Part shown: one piece after another, positions 50,411-58,077 of the stretch
Numbering within the stretch: the first letter of the stretch is position 1
How the letters are laid out: each line of letters opens with the position of its first letter
NCBI GenBank assembly: GCA_022447625.1
Contig: JAKVAX010000007.1
Span: 62,001 to 126,000, forward strand
Length of the DNA stretch: 64,000 bases
Origin: Flavobacteriales bacterium
GTDB taxonomy: Bacteria > Bacteroidota > Bacteroidia > Flavobacteriales_D > Sanyastnellaceae
Direction of reading: 5' to 3'
The notes under the pieces: generated by a model
What the model was told of the DNA's origin: nothing
Seen by the model: the letters and a program-made list of their open reading frames with translations, nothing else
Database searches by the model: none
Made by a program: the position numbers and the translations under genes

Positions 50411-52096
50411 ATGAACTTTCTTCTCGACATTCTTTCAATTACGGGAGCACTTGGTCTTTTCATCTTTGGGATGAAGGTCATGAGTGATGGTGTACAGAAG
50501 GCCGCCGGAGCTTCGATGCGCCGAGTGTTGGAAGCTATGACTAAGAGTCAAGGAAGAGCAATTGCCAGCGGTTTTCTAACTACCGCCGTTCTTCAGTCAT
50601 CATCGGCCACCACGGTGATGGTCGTGAGCTTCGTGAATGGAGGGTTGCTAAGGCTCCGTGAAGCTGTAGGGGTGATCATGGGAGCCAATATTGGTACTAC
50701 AGTCACCGCTTGGGTGGTGGCTTTGGCGTTAGGAAGTCTCTCCATCGGTCAGTTCACGCTCCCAATCATTGCGCTAGCACTTCCGTTTCTATTTCTCAAG
50801 AAAGAACGCCTCCGTAATTCTGGAGAAGCCATCATCGGATTCGCAATTCTTTTTGTTGGTCTGCAGTTTCTTCAGGAAGCCGTTCCCAACCTGAAGAACC
50901 AACCTGACGGAATCGGATTCCTCGTGCCGTACATTGATATGGGCTTCCTGTCAAATGTCATTTTTGTCTTCGTAGGAACCATTGTTACCCTCATCGTTCA
51001 ATCTTCGAGTGCTGCGATCGCATTGACGTTGACCTTGCTTTCGACGGGAATCATCCCTGTAGAACTTGCAGCGGCCATGGTGCTGGGTGAAAATATTGGA
51101 ACTACCATCACCGCGAACATCGCTGCTGTCATTGCCAATCGCTCAGGGAAGCTTGCAGCACGAGCGCACTCCATCTTTAATGTGATTGGGGTGATTTGGA
51201 TGCTGCCCCTGATGCCGTTGTTCTTGAAAGGGCTGCAGTCCACCTTTGTGGATATGTTCGACGCCATGGAAGTATTCACAGGGAGAAACCATGATAAGGT
51301 GCTCATCGCGTTGTTCCACACCACCTTCAACTTACTGAATACCCTAGTCTTGGTTGGTTTCACTCCGCTGATTATTCGTGTGAGCGAGCGAATGGTCCGT
51401 AAGCCACAGGGTAAAGAGAACTTCAAGCTCGAGTTTATTGGAGCCGGGGTTGTAGGCACTCCTGAACTCGCAATTCTTGAAGCACAGCGTGAAGTAGAAA
51501 GATTCGCACGTGTAACGGCTAGCCTTAACGGAAGCCTTCAACGTCTTTTAGCAACGACCGATCAAAGCAAGCGAAACGCCATTATCGATGAGATCCGTCT
51601 CGGTGAAGAGGTGACGGATAAATTCGAAGTGGAGGTATCAAATTACCTTACTGAACTGAGCAGGGAAGAGCTTTCTGATTCTGCCAGTATTCGTATTCGT
51701 GGTCTAATGGGCGCTAGCGCGGATTTGGAACGGATAGGAGATTTATACTTCCGCGTAGCGATGAATCTCGAGAGCAAACAGATGAAGAAGGTGTACTTCG
51801 TTCCAAAGCAACGCCAGAATCTGAAGAATATGACTGACTTGCTCGAACAAGCGTTCGATATCATGTTGAGTAATCTCGATGAGGGCACCACAGCGGTGAA
51901 TACACAACTAGCTCAGGAAAAAGAAGACGAAGTCAACGCCTTGCGTGATCAGTTACGTCGCAAGCACCTCAAAGATGTCGCTAAAGGACGTTATTCTATC
52001 GAAAGTGGTGTTTTCTACATGGATACATTCACAACCCTGGAAGAGATTGCGGATCACATTGTCAGTGTGACTGAAGGGCTCACCAACGCTTACTAA
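50411..52096 (+). CDS. Na+/phosphate symporter with PhoU-like C-terminal domain
   Basis: From the ATG at 50411 the protein has 561 residues. Two inverted Na/Pi repeats are seen: VLQSSSATTVMVVSFVNGG and GANIGTTVTAW in the first, IVQSSSAAIALTLTLLSTG and GENIGTTITAN in the second. The last about 200 residues (from AQREVERFARVTAS) form a PhoU-like helical bundle. It should take up phosphate with sodium at the inner membrane, which fits a marine host. The frame upstream to 50369 is open, but the ATG fits the family start. Variant iterated motifs lie at 51711 and 51749. Confidence 0.93.
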   Translation: MNFLLDILSITGALGLFIFGMKVMSDGVQKAAGASMRRVLEAMTKSQGRAIASGFLTTAVLQSSSATTVMVVSFVNGGLLRLREAVGVIMGANIGTTVTAWVVALALGSLSIGQFTLPIIALALPFLFLKKERLRNSGEAIIGFAILFVGLQFLQEAVPNLKNQPDGIGFLVPYIDMGFLSNVIFVFVGTIVTLIVQSSSAAIALTLTLLSTGIIPVELAAAMVLGENIGTTITANIAAVIANRSGKLAARAHSIFNVIGVIWMLPLMPLFLKGLQSTFVDMFDAMEVFTGRNHDKVLIALFHTTFNLLNTLVLVGFTPLIIRVSERMVRKPQGKENFKLEFIGAGVVGTPELAILEAQREVERFARVTASLNGSLQRLLATTDQSKRNAIIDEIRLGEEVTDKFEVEVSNYLTELSREELSDSASIRIRGLMGASADLERIGDLYFRVAMNLESKQMKKVYFVPKQRQNLKNMTDLLEQAFDIMLSNLDEGTTAVNTQLAQEKEDEVNALRDQLRRKHLKDVAKGRYSIESGVFYMDTFTTLEEIADHIVSVTEGLTNAY

Positions 52097-52602
52097 GGCT
52101 TCAAGAAGGCAGGTGTCGTAATGGTGTTTGAAATATTCAACGCGCGGTCGACGAGCTTCACTTCAAATCGAGCGGTGTCAAATTCACTGATTAGCGAGTA
52201 TACCGGCATGTCTACCTTGATTTCACCATTCAGTGCCTTGTTTTGCCCTGAAGGCGTCACGCGTGGAACACGGTAGTAAAATGGAATTTGACCCTGTTCT
52301 GGGTCAAGGGGGATGTATACCCATTCGCCATTCTGAAGTTCGTAATATTCTAGAAAGAGGTTGTAGTAGAATTCACAGCCGACGGGGCAGAATACATCCA
52401 ACGTATCTTCTTGATCGAGGCCTACATCACCGTCACCATCCGTGAAAGCGATAATGAGATCTGCCGCGTCTTCGGCTTTAGGAGTGAGTGATTCAAAAGC
52501 GATCACAGGTTCCGGCGGAAACTCCGCTGGTTCTAAGCAAGACCAGAGTGTTCCTATGAAGAACAAACTAAAAAGCAGATAAATAGATCGATTGAATTTC
52601 AT
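52093..52602 (-). CDS. Predicted lipoprotein, unknown function
   Basis: From the ATG at 52602 the protein has 169 residues and a lipoprotein signal (MKFNRSIYLLFSLFFIGTLWSC). The body is beta-rich, with an acidic calcium-loop-like FTDGDGDVGLDQEDTLD near residue 52 and two Cys (FCPVGCEF). It resembles small Bacteroidota lipoproteins with a DGDGD segment whose role is unknown. It overlaps the phosphate symporter end by 4 bases, and its start lies 22 bases from the divergent LuxE-like gene. Confidence 0.75.
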   Translation of the reverse strand: MKFNRSIYLLFSLFFIGTLWSCLEPAEFPPEPVIAFESLTPKAEDAADLIIAFTDGDGDVGLDQEDTLDVFCPVGCEFYYNLFLEYYELQNGEWVYIPLDPEQGQIPFYYRVPRVTPSGQNKALNGEIKVDMPVYSLISEFDTARFEVKLVDRALNISNTITTPAFLKP

Positions 52603-52624
52603 GTCATCCCTACATTTGTTGTGC

Positions 52625-53629
52625 ATGTTCACCGATACACAAAGCTACATTCAGCATCTTGCATCGATTAGCTCGATGCGAGAGTTTAACGAATTAGCCC
52701 TGGCGTTATTTCGCTATCAAGCGAAGTATTGCTCAGTGTACAACCAATTCATCCAAGAATTGGGCATCCATCCAACTAAGATACAAGCGATCGAGGAAAT
52801 TCCCTTCCTACCCATCGAAGTATTCAAATCGCACGAGGTACAAACGGATCATTTCGAGGCGCAGGCCATCTTTACAAGCAGCGGAACCTCGGGGATGAGC
52901 ACCAGCCAGCATTTTGTGCGTGATCTGTCGCTTTATGAATGGAGCTTCTTTCAAGCATTTGAGCAAGCTTATCATAAGCACAGTACCTGGGATGACTGGT
53001 GCATCCTAGCCCTTTTGCCGTCATATATGGAGCGTTCTGGCTCCAGTTTGATCTACATGGCAGAGAAGATGGTTGACCTCACTCAGCGCAATGGTTCGGG
53101 TTTTTATCTCAATGCAGACGAGGCGCTTTTTGCCGCGATCGATCAAGCAAAATCCAAAGGTAAAAAGGCCCTGCTCTTGGGTGTTACTTTCGCCTTACTC
53201 GCTATCGCGGAACGTCAACAAGTTGACTTCGACGGTGTGGTGGTCATGGAAACAGGAGGGATGAAAGGCATGCGAAAAGAAATGGTACGCGAAGAGCTAC
53301 ACGGATTTCTTCAGTCTCGGATGAATGTGTCGGCTATACACAGCGAATACGGAATGACGGAATTACTAAGTCAAGCCTACAGTAAAGGACAAGGAATTTT
53401 CGAAGCCCCGCCTTGGATGAGGGTAATGATCAGGCAAGTTGATGATCCCTTTGGCTGGGAAACGCACCGCAAGACAGGAGGAGTAAATGTCATCGACTTA
53501 GCTAGCCGTGATAGCTGTGCCTTCATTGCTACTTCTGACTTGGGAAGGGTGTCTTCAGATGGCTCTTTCGAAATTCTTGGACGCTTTGATCATGCGGATG
53601 TGCGAGGTTGCAACCTTCTTTTGGCTTGA
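52625..53629 (+). CDS. LuxE/PaaK-family acyltransferase (acyl-protein synthetase-like)
   Basis: The 334-residue protein belongs to the LuxE-like branch of the adenylate-forming superfamily. It has IPFLPIEVFKSHEV, the nucleotide loop IFTSSGTSGMSTSQH near residue 87, VVMETGGMKGMRKEM, and SEYGMTELLSQAYS, with an end VSSDGSFEILGRFDHADVRG. Such enzymes activate carboxylic acids as AMP esters. No luxCD genes are near, so bioluminescence is not implied. An exact iterated motif lies at 53199. The ATG at 52601 is an alternative start. Confidence 0.88.
   Translation: MFTDTQSYIQHLASISSMREFNELALALFRYQAKYCSVYNQFIQELGIHPTKIQAIEEIPFLPIEVFKSHEVQTDHFEAQAIFTSSGTSGMSTSQHFVRDLSLYEWSFFQAFEQAYHKHSTWDDWCILALLPSYMERSGSSLIYMAEKMVDLTQRNGSGFYLNADEALFAAIDQAKSKGKKALLLGVTFALLAIAERQQVDFDGVVVMETGGMKGMRKEMVREELHGFLQSRMNVSAIHSEYGMTELLSQAYSKGQGIFEAPPWMRVMIRQVDDPFGWETHRKTGGVNVIDLASRDSCAFIATSDLGRVSSDGSFEILGRFDHADVRGCNLLLA
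53199..53212 (+). repeat. Iterated 14-bp motif, exact copy (in LuxE-like gene)
   Basis: TCGCTATCGCGGAA, read as Leu-Ala-Ile-Ala-Glu. Confidence 0.8.
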
Positions 53630-53656
53630 TGGAATAGTTATTGATGTACTTACAGC

Positions 53657-54169
53657 ATGAAAAAGACCGTACTTCTTTTTTTTTTGCTTGGTGCAACCAT
53701 TCCAATACTATTGTCGTCTTGCTCAAGCAGAGTGTTGGTCAACAACGTTATGCGAAGTGAGCTTCATCTCACTAGGAACCAACTCATCGGGCTCCCTGTT
53801 GAGAATTCTGGAAAGATAACTTTGTACGCTGCAGAACCATCAGCTAGTCTGTATTCCAGCGGTGCAATACCTCAAGAGGTCACCATTCCCAAAGGAACCC
53901 CAGGTGTAGTTGTTTTCGCTTTTGCCAATAAGCTCGTAGTCCGTTTTGAATACGGAGAAGGTAAGACTCTGGTCTTTGGAGCAAACGATGAATACACAGA
54001 GTATAAGTTGATGGCAGAAAACTGGGAAGAAGGTCACGGATCTCTTTCATACGGCGGGGCAGTCTATTTTGCTGGGCCAGGCAGCAGCGACGTTTCGCTG
54101 GTAGTCGATTTGAAAGACGTCGGAGTTACAAGAAATAAGCACCACAAGGTGCGCGGAATAGAATATTAA
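53657..54169 (+). CDS. Predicted lipoprotein, unknown function
   Basis: The 170-residue protein has a lipoprotein signal (MKKTVLLFFLLGATIPILLSSC, Cys at 22). The rest is beta-rich without a known motif (TLYAAEPSASLYSSG, then VVFAFANKLVVRFEYGEG). The gene contains a run of nine T at 53679-53687, a spot where length could change. It has its own terminator and lies 27 bases behind the LuxE-like gene. Confidence 0.75.
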   Translation: MKKTVLLFFLLGATIPILLSSCSSRVLVNNVMRSELHLTRNQLIGLPVENSGKITLYAAEPSASLYSSGAIPQEVTIPKGTPGVVVFAFANKLVVRFEYGEGKTLVFGANDEYTEYKLMAENWEEGHGSLSYGGAVYFAGPGSSDVSLVVDLKDVGVTRNKHHKVRGIEY

Positions 54170-54216
54170 GATGCTGTAGGTCATCTTCTTTGATGGCCTA
54201 ACACATGATTTCCTAG

Positions 54217-54252
54217 AAATGCGGAGTGGTAACGACCTTCTCCGCATTTTTT
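54217..54252 (+). terminator. Intrinsic terminator after the 53657 lipoprotein gene
   Basis: AAATGCGGAG pairs with CTCCGCATTT around a loop that itself contains GGT/ACC, followed by a T-run. It lies about 47 bases behind the lipoprotein stop. Confidence 0.8.
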
Positions 54253-54337
54253 ATGTGAAGAGATTGTTAACGACGAATATTTGCAATAGTCGATTCACGG
54301 AGGTAGTTTGCGCACCGAAAACGCTGGTAGAGAATCG

Positions 54338-55387
54338 ATGAATGAATTGATCATGATGCTCGGCTTCGCACTCGCTGCTTACTCAGTAGTGGGGAACGAT
54401 AGCATCCAAACTCTAGGTACTTTCCTGGTCTCAAATGAGCGCAGGAAATGGTGGCAACTTTGGTTGTTTGCCGGTGGACTTATGGCCATTGTCGTGACCA
54501 CGGGGTACCTCGGCTATGGAGAACTCTTAGGAGGAAAAGGAGCAGACCTCACCTTTGGTAAGTTTGACGGTGTTTTCAAAGACGGAACGGAGTTCCCGAA
54601 GATGTCTTTCTGGTATCTCTTACCACCACTAGCACTCTTGTTTATTACCCGATTCGGTGTACCAGTAAGTACAACCTTCCTTGTGCTCACATTCTTTGCC
54701 CCGAAAGCCCTTCCTTCTATGCTCACAAAGTCTTTGGGTGGATATGGTGTCGCCTTTATCTTCGCGATCATCATGTTCATGCTTCTGAGTCGCGTGACAG
54801 AAAGGCTATTCCTCAAACACCCGTTCGATGGAGAAGACAAAGGATTGTGGACGAATCGCAAGTTCTGGGTTGGACTGCAGTGGGCTTCCACTGGTTTTCT
54901 TTGGAGCCAATGGTTGACGCAAGACTTGGTGAACATCATGGTGTACCTAGGTGATCCCGATGAAGTATCTCTAGGTACGTTCATCTATGCCTTAGGGATA
55001 CTTCTGGTAATGCTGGCTTATATTTTCTACCGTAGAGGTGGGAAGATTCAAGAAATCGTTCGTGCGAAAACGAACACTCAAGACATTCGTTCAGCAACCT
55101 TCATTGATTTCTTCTACGGACTAGTACTCTTACTCTTCAAGTTCGATACGTTAGGTATCGGTGCTCAGATTCCGATGAGCACGACATGGGTATTCCTAGG
55201 GATGCTTGCCGGACGTGAAGTAGCCATGCGTATCCGCTTGGAAGAAGTTACCAAGGACGGAAAGAAAGTATGGGGTATGGTATTCGCTGATCTTGGAAAA
55301 GCGACTATCGGACTCGTAGTATCCGTGCTACTTGTAGTCTTTCTTTACGTTGTAGAAGGACGTGATTTAGCTCCATTGCTAGACTAA
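54338..55387 (+). CDS. Divergent PiT-like inorganic phosphate transporter (predicted)
   Basis: From the ATG at 54338 the protein has 349 residues and nine or so helices. Two PiT-type repeats can be traced: SVVGNDSIQTLGTFLV with FGVPVSTTFLVLTFF in the first, and WLTQDLVNIMVYLG with AQIPMSTTWVFLGMLAGRE in the second. True PiT proteins read GAND-x2-N and PVSTTH, so some residues differ. A role in phosphate or another anion uptake is an inference. A TTG at 54308 would add 10 residues. Confidence 0.65.
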   Translation: MNELIMMLGFALAAYSVVGNDSIQTLGTFLVSNERRKWWQLWLFAGGLMAIVVTTGYLGYGELLGGKGADLTFGKFDGVFKDGTEFPKMSFWYLLPPLALLFITRFGVPVSTTFLVLTFFAPKALPSMLTKSLGGYGVAFIFAIIMFMLLSRVTERLFLKHPFDGEDKGLWTNRKFWVGLQWASTGFLWSQWLTQDLVNIMVYLGDPDEVSLGTFIYALGILLVMLAYIFYRRGGKIQEIVRAKTNTQDIRSATFIDFFYGLVLLLFKFDTLGIGAQIPMSTTWVFLGMLAGREVAMRIRLEEVTKDGKKVWGMVFADLGKATIGLVVSVLLVVFLYVVEGRDLAPLLD

Positions 55388-55394
55388 CGATTCC

Positions 55395-55412
55395 GCCCGA
55401 TAGGGCTTTAAA
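55395..55412. terminator. Weak hairpin between convergent genes
   Basis: GCCC and GGGC pair around GATA and are followed by TTTAAAA, in the 37-base gap between the PiT-like gene and tyrS. The stem is short, so this is a weak candidate. Confidence 0.35.
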
Positions 55413-55424
55413 ATCGCTTTAAGC

Positions 55425-56702
55425 TTACTCAGCAACACTCAACAAGAAGAACTTCTTCTTACCGCGCTGTAGTACGACGAATTTGTCGTTGATCAGGTCT
55501 GTTGATGAGATCATTTTACCCATCTCCACTTTTTCGGTGTTCACCTTCACGCTATGCTCATTGAGTGCACGACGAGCTTCCCCATTGCTGTCTAGGAAGT
55601 TTGTCTTCGCACCTAAAGCTTCAATGATGTCCAAACCATCGTTCACCTCAGAACGCGACACTTCAGCATGTGGAATCCCGCTGAAGACCTGAAGAATTTC
55701 GTTGTTTGACAATCCTTCGAGTTGTTCTTTGGTTCCTTTTCCGAAAAGAAGAGAAGTGGCAGCCAAAGCATTCTGAAGACCGTTCTCGCCGTGGATTCGA
55801 CGTGTAACATCTTCTGCCAGGGCTTTTTGTAGCACACGCGCACCAGGGTTCGGTGCATGTTCTGCCTCGATAGCCTCAATTTCTTCCTTGCTCATCAATG
55901 TGAATATACGGATGTACTTAGACGCATCTTCATCACTTGCTGAGATCCAGTATTGGTAGAACTTGTATGGTGAAGTCTTTTCAGCATCAAGCCAGACGTT
56001 GCCACCTTCTGATTTACCAAATTTACTTCCATCTGCTTTCGTTATCAGTGGTGCGGTTAGAGCAAACGCTTCTCCAGCACCTTTCTTACGGATCATTTCT
56101 GTTCCAGTAACGATGTTACCCCACTGGTCAGAACCACCCATTTGAATCTTCACCCCTTGGTGCTTCCATAGGTAGTAAAAGTCATATCCTTGAACAAGCT
56201 GATAAGTGAACTCAGTGAAGCTCATGCCGCTTTCTAGACGCTTTTTCACTGAGTCTTTTGCCATCATGTAGTTCACCGTGATGTGTTTTCCGACATCGCG
56301 AATGAAGTCAAGGAAGGTGAAGTCTTTGAACCAATCGTAGTTGTTCACTACCTCGGCGCTATTCTCACCGCAATCGAAGTCTAGGAAATGCTCTAGCTGC
56401 TTGCGCTGACAGGCGAGGTTGTGGTTGATTGATTCTACATCAAGAAGCTGACGTTCTGCTGTCTTTCCACTTGGGTCACCTACCATTCCAGTAGCACCAC
56501 CAACCAAGGCGATTGGCTTGTGTCCTGCGCGTTGTAAGTGCACCAACAACATGATCGGAACCAAGTTTCCAATGTGCAATGAATCAGCGGTGGGGTCAAA
56601 TCCAACATAGCCTGCAGTCAACTCTTTTTCAAGTTGCTCTTCGATTCCTGGCATCATGTCGTGGAGTAATCCTCTCCACTTGAGTTCGTCGATCAAGTTC
56701 AT
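55425..56702 (-). CDS. tyrS: Tyrosine--tRNA ligase
   Basis: From the ATG at 56702 the protein has 425 residues. It has the class I motifs: YVGFDPTADSLHIGNLVPIM (HIGH-type) and KADGSKFGKSEGG (KMSKS-type, here KFGKS), with QLVQGYDFYYLWKHQGVKIQMGGSDQWGN between them. The C-terminus has an S4-type RNA-binding domain. It attaches tyrosine to its tRNA. A -7 box lies 20 bases upstream. The frame is open further to 56789, but that part runs into murF. Confidence 0.97.
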   Translation of the reverse strand: MNLIDELKWRGLLHDMMPGIEEQLEKELTAGYVGFDPTADSLHIGNLVPIMLLVHLQRAGHKPIALVGGATGMVGDPSGKTAERQLLDVESINHNLACQRKQLEHFLDFDCGENSAEVVNNYDWFKDFTFLDFIRDVGKHITVNYMMAKDSVKKRLESGMSFTEFTYQLVQGYDFYYLWKHQGVKIQMGGSDQWGNIVTGTEMIRKKGAGEAFALTAPLITKADGSKFGKSEGGNVWLDAEKTSPYKFYQYWISASDEDASKYIRIFTLMSKEEIEAIEAEHAPNPGARVLQKALAEDVTRRIHGENGLQNALAATSLLFGKGTKEQLEGLSNNEILQVFSGIPHAEVSRSEVNDGLDIIEALGAKTNFLDSNGEARRALNEHSVKVNTEKVEMGKMISSTDLINDKFVVLQRGKKKFFLLSVAE

Positions 56703-56722
56703 TTCAAGTGTATTTCGAGCTG

Positions 56723-56730
56723 CAAAGATA
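56723..56730 (-). promoter_or_regulatory. -7 promoter box for tyrS
   Basis: The minus strand reads TATCTTTG, 20 bases before the tyrS ATG and just behind the murF stop. Confidence 0.55.
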
Positions 56731-56736
56731 GCACAC

Positions 56737-58017
56737 TCAAAGGAGCTCTGCGGCACGTTCGAGACGCATTCCTCGTGAGCCTTTGACAAGTATGCTTCGT
56801 TGCTGAGGAAGATTCGCCTTCAATCGTTCAATCAGCTCATCCGTGGTTTCAACAAATGCATCTCCATTTCCAACCTTTGCGAAGTGTGATCCAACGAAGA
56901 TGACTTCGAGGTTGAGTTTCTCGGTTAAGGCGACCACTTTGCGGTGTTCTTCATCTGCCACATCTCCCAATTCAAACATATCTCCCAGGATGCATAGCTT
57001 GTTCTCATCCTTTCCTTTTGCAAACGACTCCAAGGCATTAAGCATGGAGGTAGGGTTCGCATTGTAGGCGTCCATGATCAAGGTGTTGTGCTTTCCTTGT
57101 TTACGTTCTGATCGGTTGTTATCGGGTTTGTATTCCGCGATAGCGTGATTAATAGCCTCTGGCTTAACGCCGAAGTAAATACCCATGGCAATGGCAGCGG
57201 CAATGTTATTCAGGTTGTATTCACCCGTCAATTGCGTTTGAACCTTCGGACTGGTATATGCATCGTGAGTCCAGGCGATGCTCAGGAGTGGATCTGTGTC
57301 AAGTAAATAGACCTCTGGGGTATCTACACTCGTTCCGTATAAAATGCGCTCCATGCCTTCTGAAATGGCTAGGAGGATAGGGTCAGTACAGTTGATAAAG
57401 ACAGGGCGATTCTTTTCTTTCAAGTGATCGAAGAGTTCTTTCTTTCCTTTCCGAACCCCTTCGAGTCCACCGAAACCTTCGAGGTGTGCTTTACCAATAT
57501 TCGTGATGTAACCGAAATCTGGATCAGAAAGGGTGCTGAGGAACTGAATTTCCTTCTGGGCATTGGCGCCCATTTCGATCACAGCAAATTCATGATTATC
57601 GGTCATTTCAAGAAGGCTCAACGGAACACCAATGTGGTTGTTGAGGTTGCCTTTGGTGGCGTAGGTAGAATAGGTGGAAGCTAGTACTTCACGAATGAGT
57701 TCTTTGGAAGTCGTTTTACCATTGCTTCCAGTGAGCCCAATGATTTTTCCTTTGAACTGCTGACGGTGGTACTTCGCCAATTCTTGAAGCGCCGTTAAAA
57801 CATCCTCTACAAGAAAAGTCTGTTCCGCGTTAGCGAATTCAGCTTCATCAATAACGGCCAAAGCACAGCCTGCATCAAGCGCTTGCTGCGCGTATTGGTT
57901 ACCATTGAAACGCTCACCTTTGAGGGCGAAAAAGATCTTGCCGTCTGTAGCCTGGCGTGTATCAGTGGTGACTCCGGTAGAGCGGAGGTAGTGTTCGTAG
58001 AGTTCTTCTGTACGCAT
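56737..58017 (-). CDS. murF: UDP-N-acetylmuramoyl-tripeptide--D-alanyl-D-alanine ligase
   Basis: From the ATG at 58017 the protein has 426 residues. It has the Mur ligase motifs: VTTDTRQATDGKIFFALKG at the N-terminus, the ATP loop LTGSNGKTTSKELI near residue 99, NLNNHIGVPLSLL, EMGANAQKEI, and DAYNANPTSMLNALESF in the C-terminal half. It adds D-Ala-D-Ala to the peptidoglycan precursor. It carries one exact (57823) and one 13/14 (57133) iterated motif. It lies just downstream of a terminator after gldJ. Confidence 0.96.
   Translation of the reverse strand: MRTEELYEHYLRSTGVTTDTRQATDGKIFFALKGERFNGNQYAQQALDAGCALAVIDEAEFANAEQTFLVEDVLTALQELAKYHRQQFKGKIIGLTGSNGKTTSKELIREVLASTYSTYATKGNLNNHIGVPLSLLEMTDNHEFAVIEMGANAQKEIQFLSTLSDPDFGYITNIGKAHLEGFGGLEGVRKGKKELFDHLKEKNRPVFINCTDPILLAISEGMERILYGTSVDTPEVYLLDTDPLLSIAWTHDAYTSPKVQTQLTGEYNLNNIAAAIAMGIYFGVKPEAINHAIAEYKPDNNRSERKQGKHNTLIMDAYNANPTSMLNALESFAKGKDENKLCILGDMFELGDVADEEHRKVVALTEKLNLEVIFVGSHFAKVGNGDAFVETTDELIERLKANLPQQRSILVKGSRGMRLERAAELL
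57133..57146 (-). repeat. Iterated 14-bp motif, 13/14 copy (in murF)
   Basis: ACGCTATCGCGGAA on the minus strand, read as His-Ala-Ile-Ala-Glu. Confidence 0.7.
57823..57836 (-). repeat. Iterated 14-bp motif, exact copy (in murF)
   Basis: TCGCTAACGCGGAA on the minus strand, read as Phe-Ala-Asn-Ala-Glu, 690 bases from the other murF copy. Confidence 0.8.
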
Positions 58018-58031
58018 GTACCAAAAATAAA

Positions 58032-58059
58032 AAGCCCCGTCATTCACATGACAGGGCTT
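58032..58059 (-). terminator. Intrinsic terminator of gldJ
   Basis: A 12-bp stem (AAGCCCCGTCAT/ATGACAGGGCTT, one wobble in the minus-strand RNA) with a 4-base loop is followed by TTTTTATTTTT. It lies 19 bases past the gldJ stop and 15 bases before murF. Confidence 0.9.
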
Positions 58060-58077
58060 CTCTATAATTTCATCAGC

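Noticed and set aside
52625-53629. Bioluminescence (lux) operon
   Set aside because: Only a LuxE-like gene is present; no luciferase or luxC/luxD genes lie nearby.
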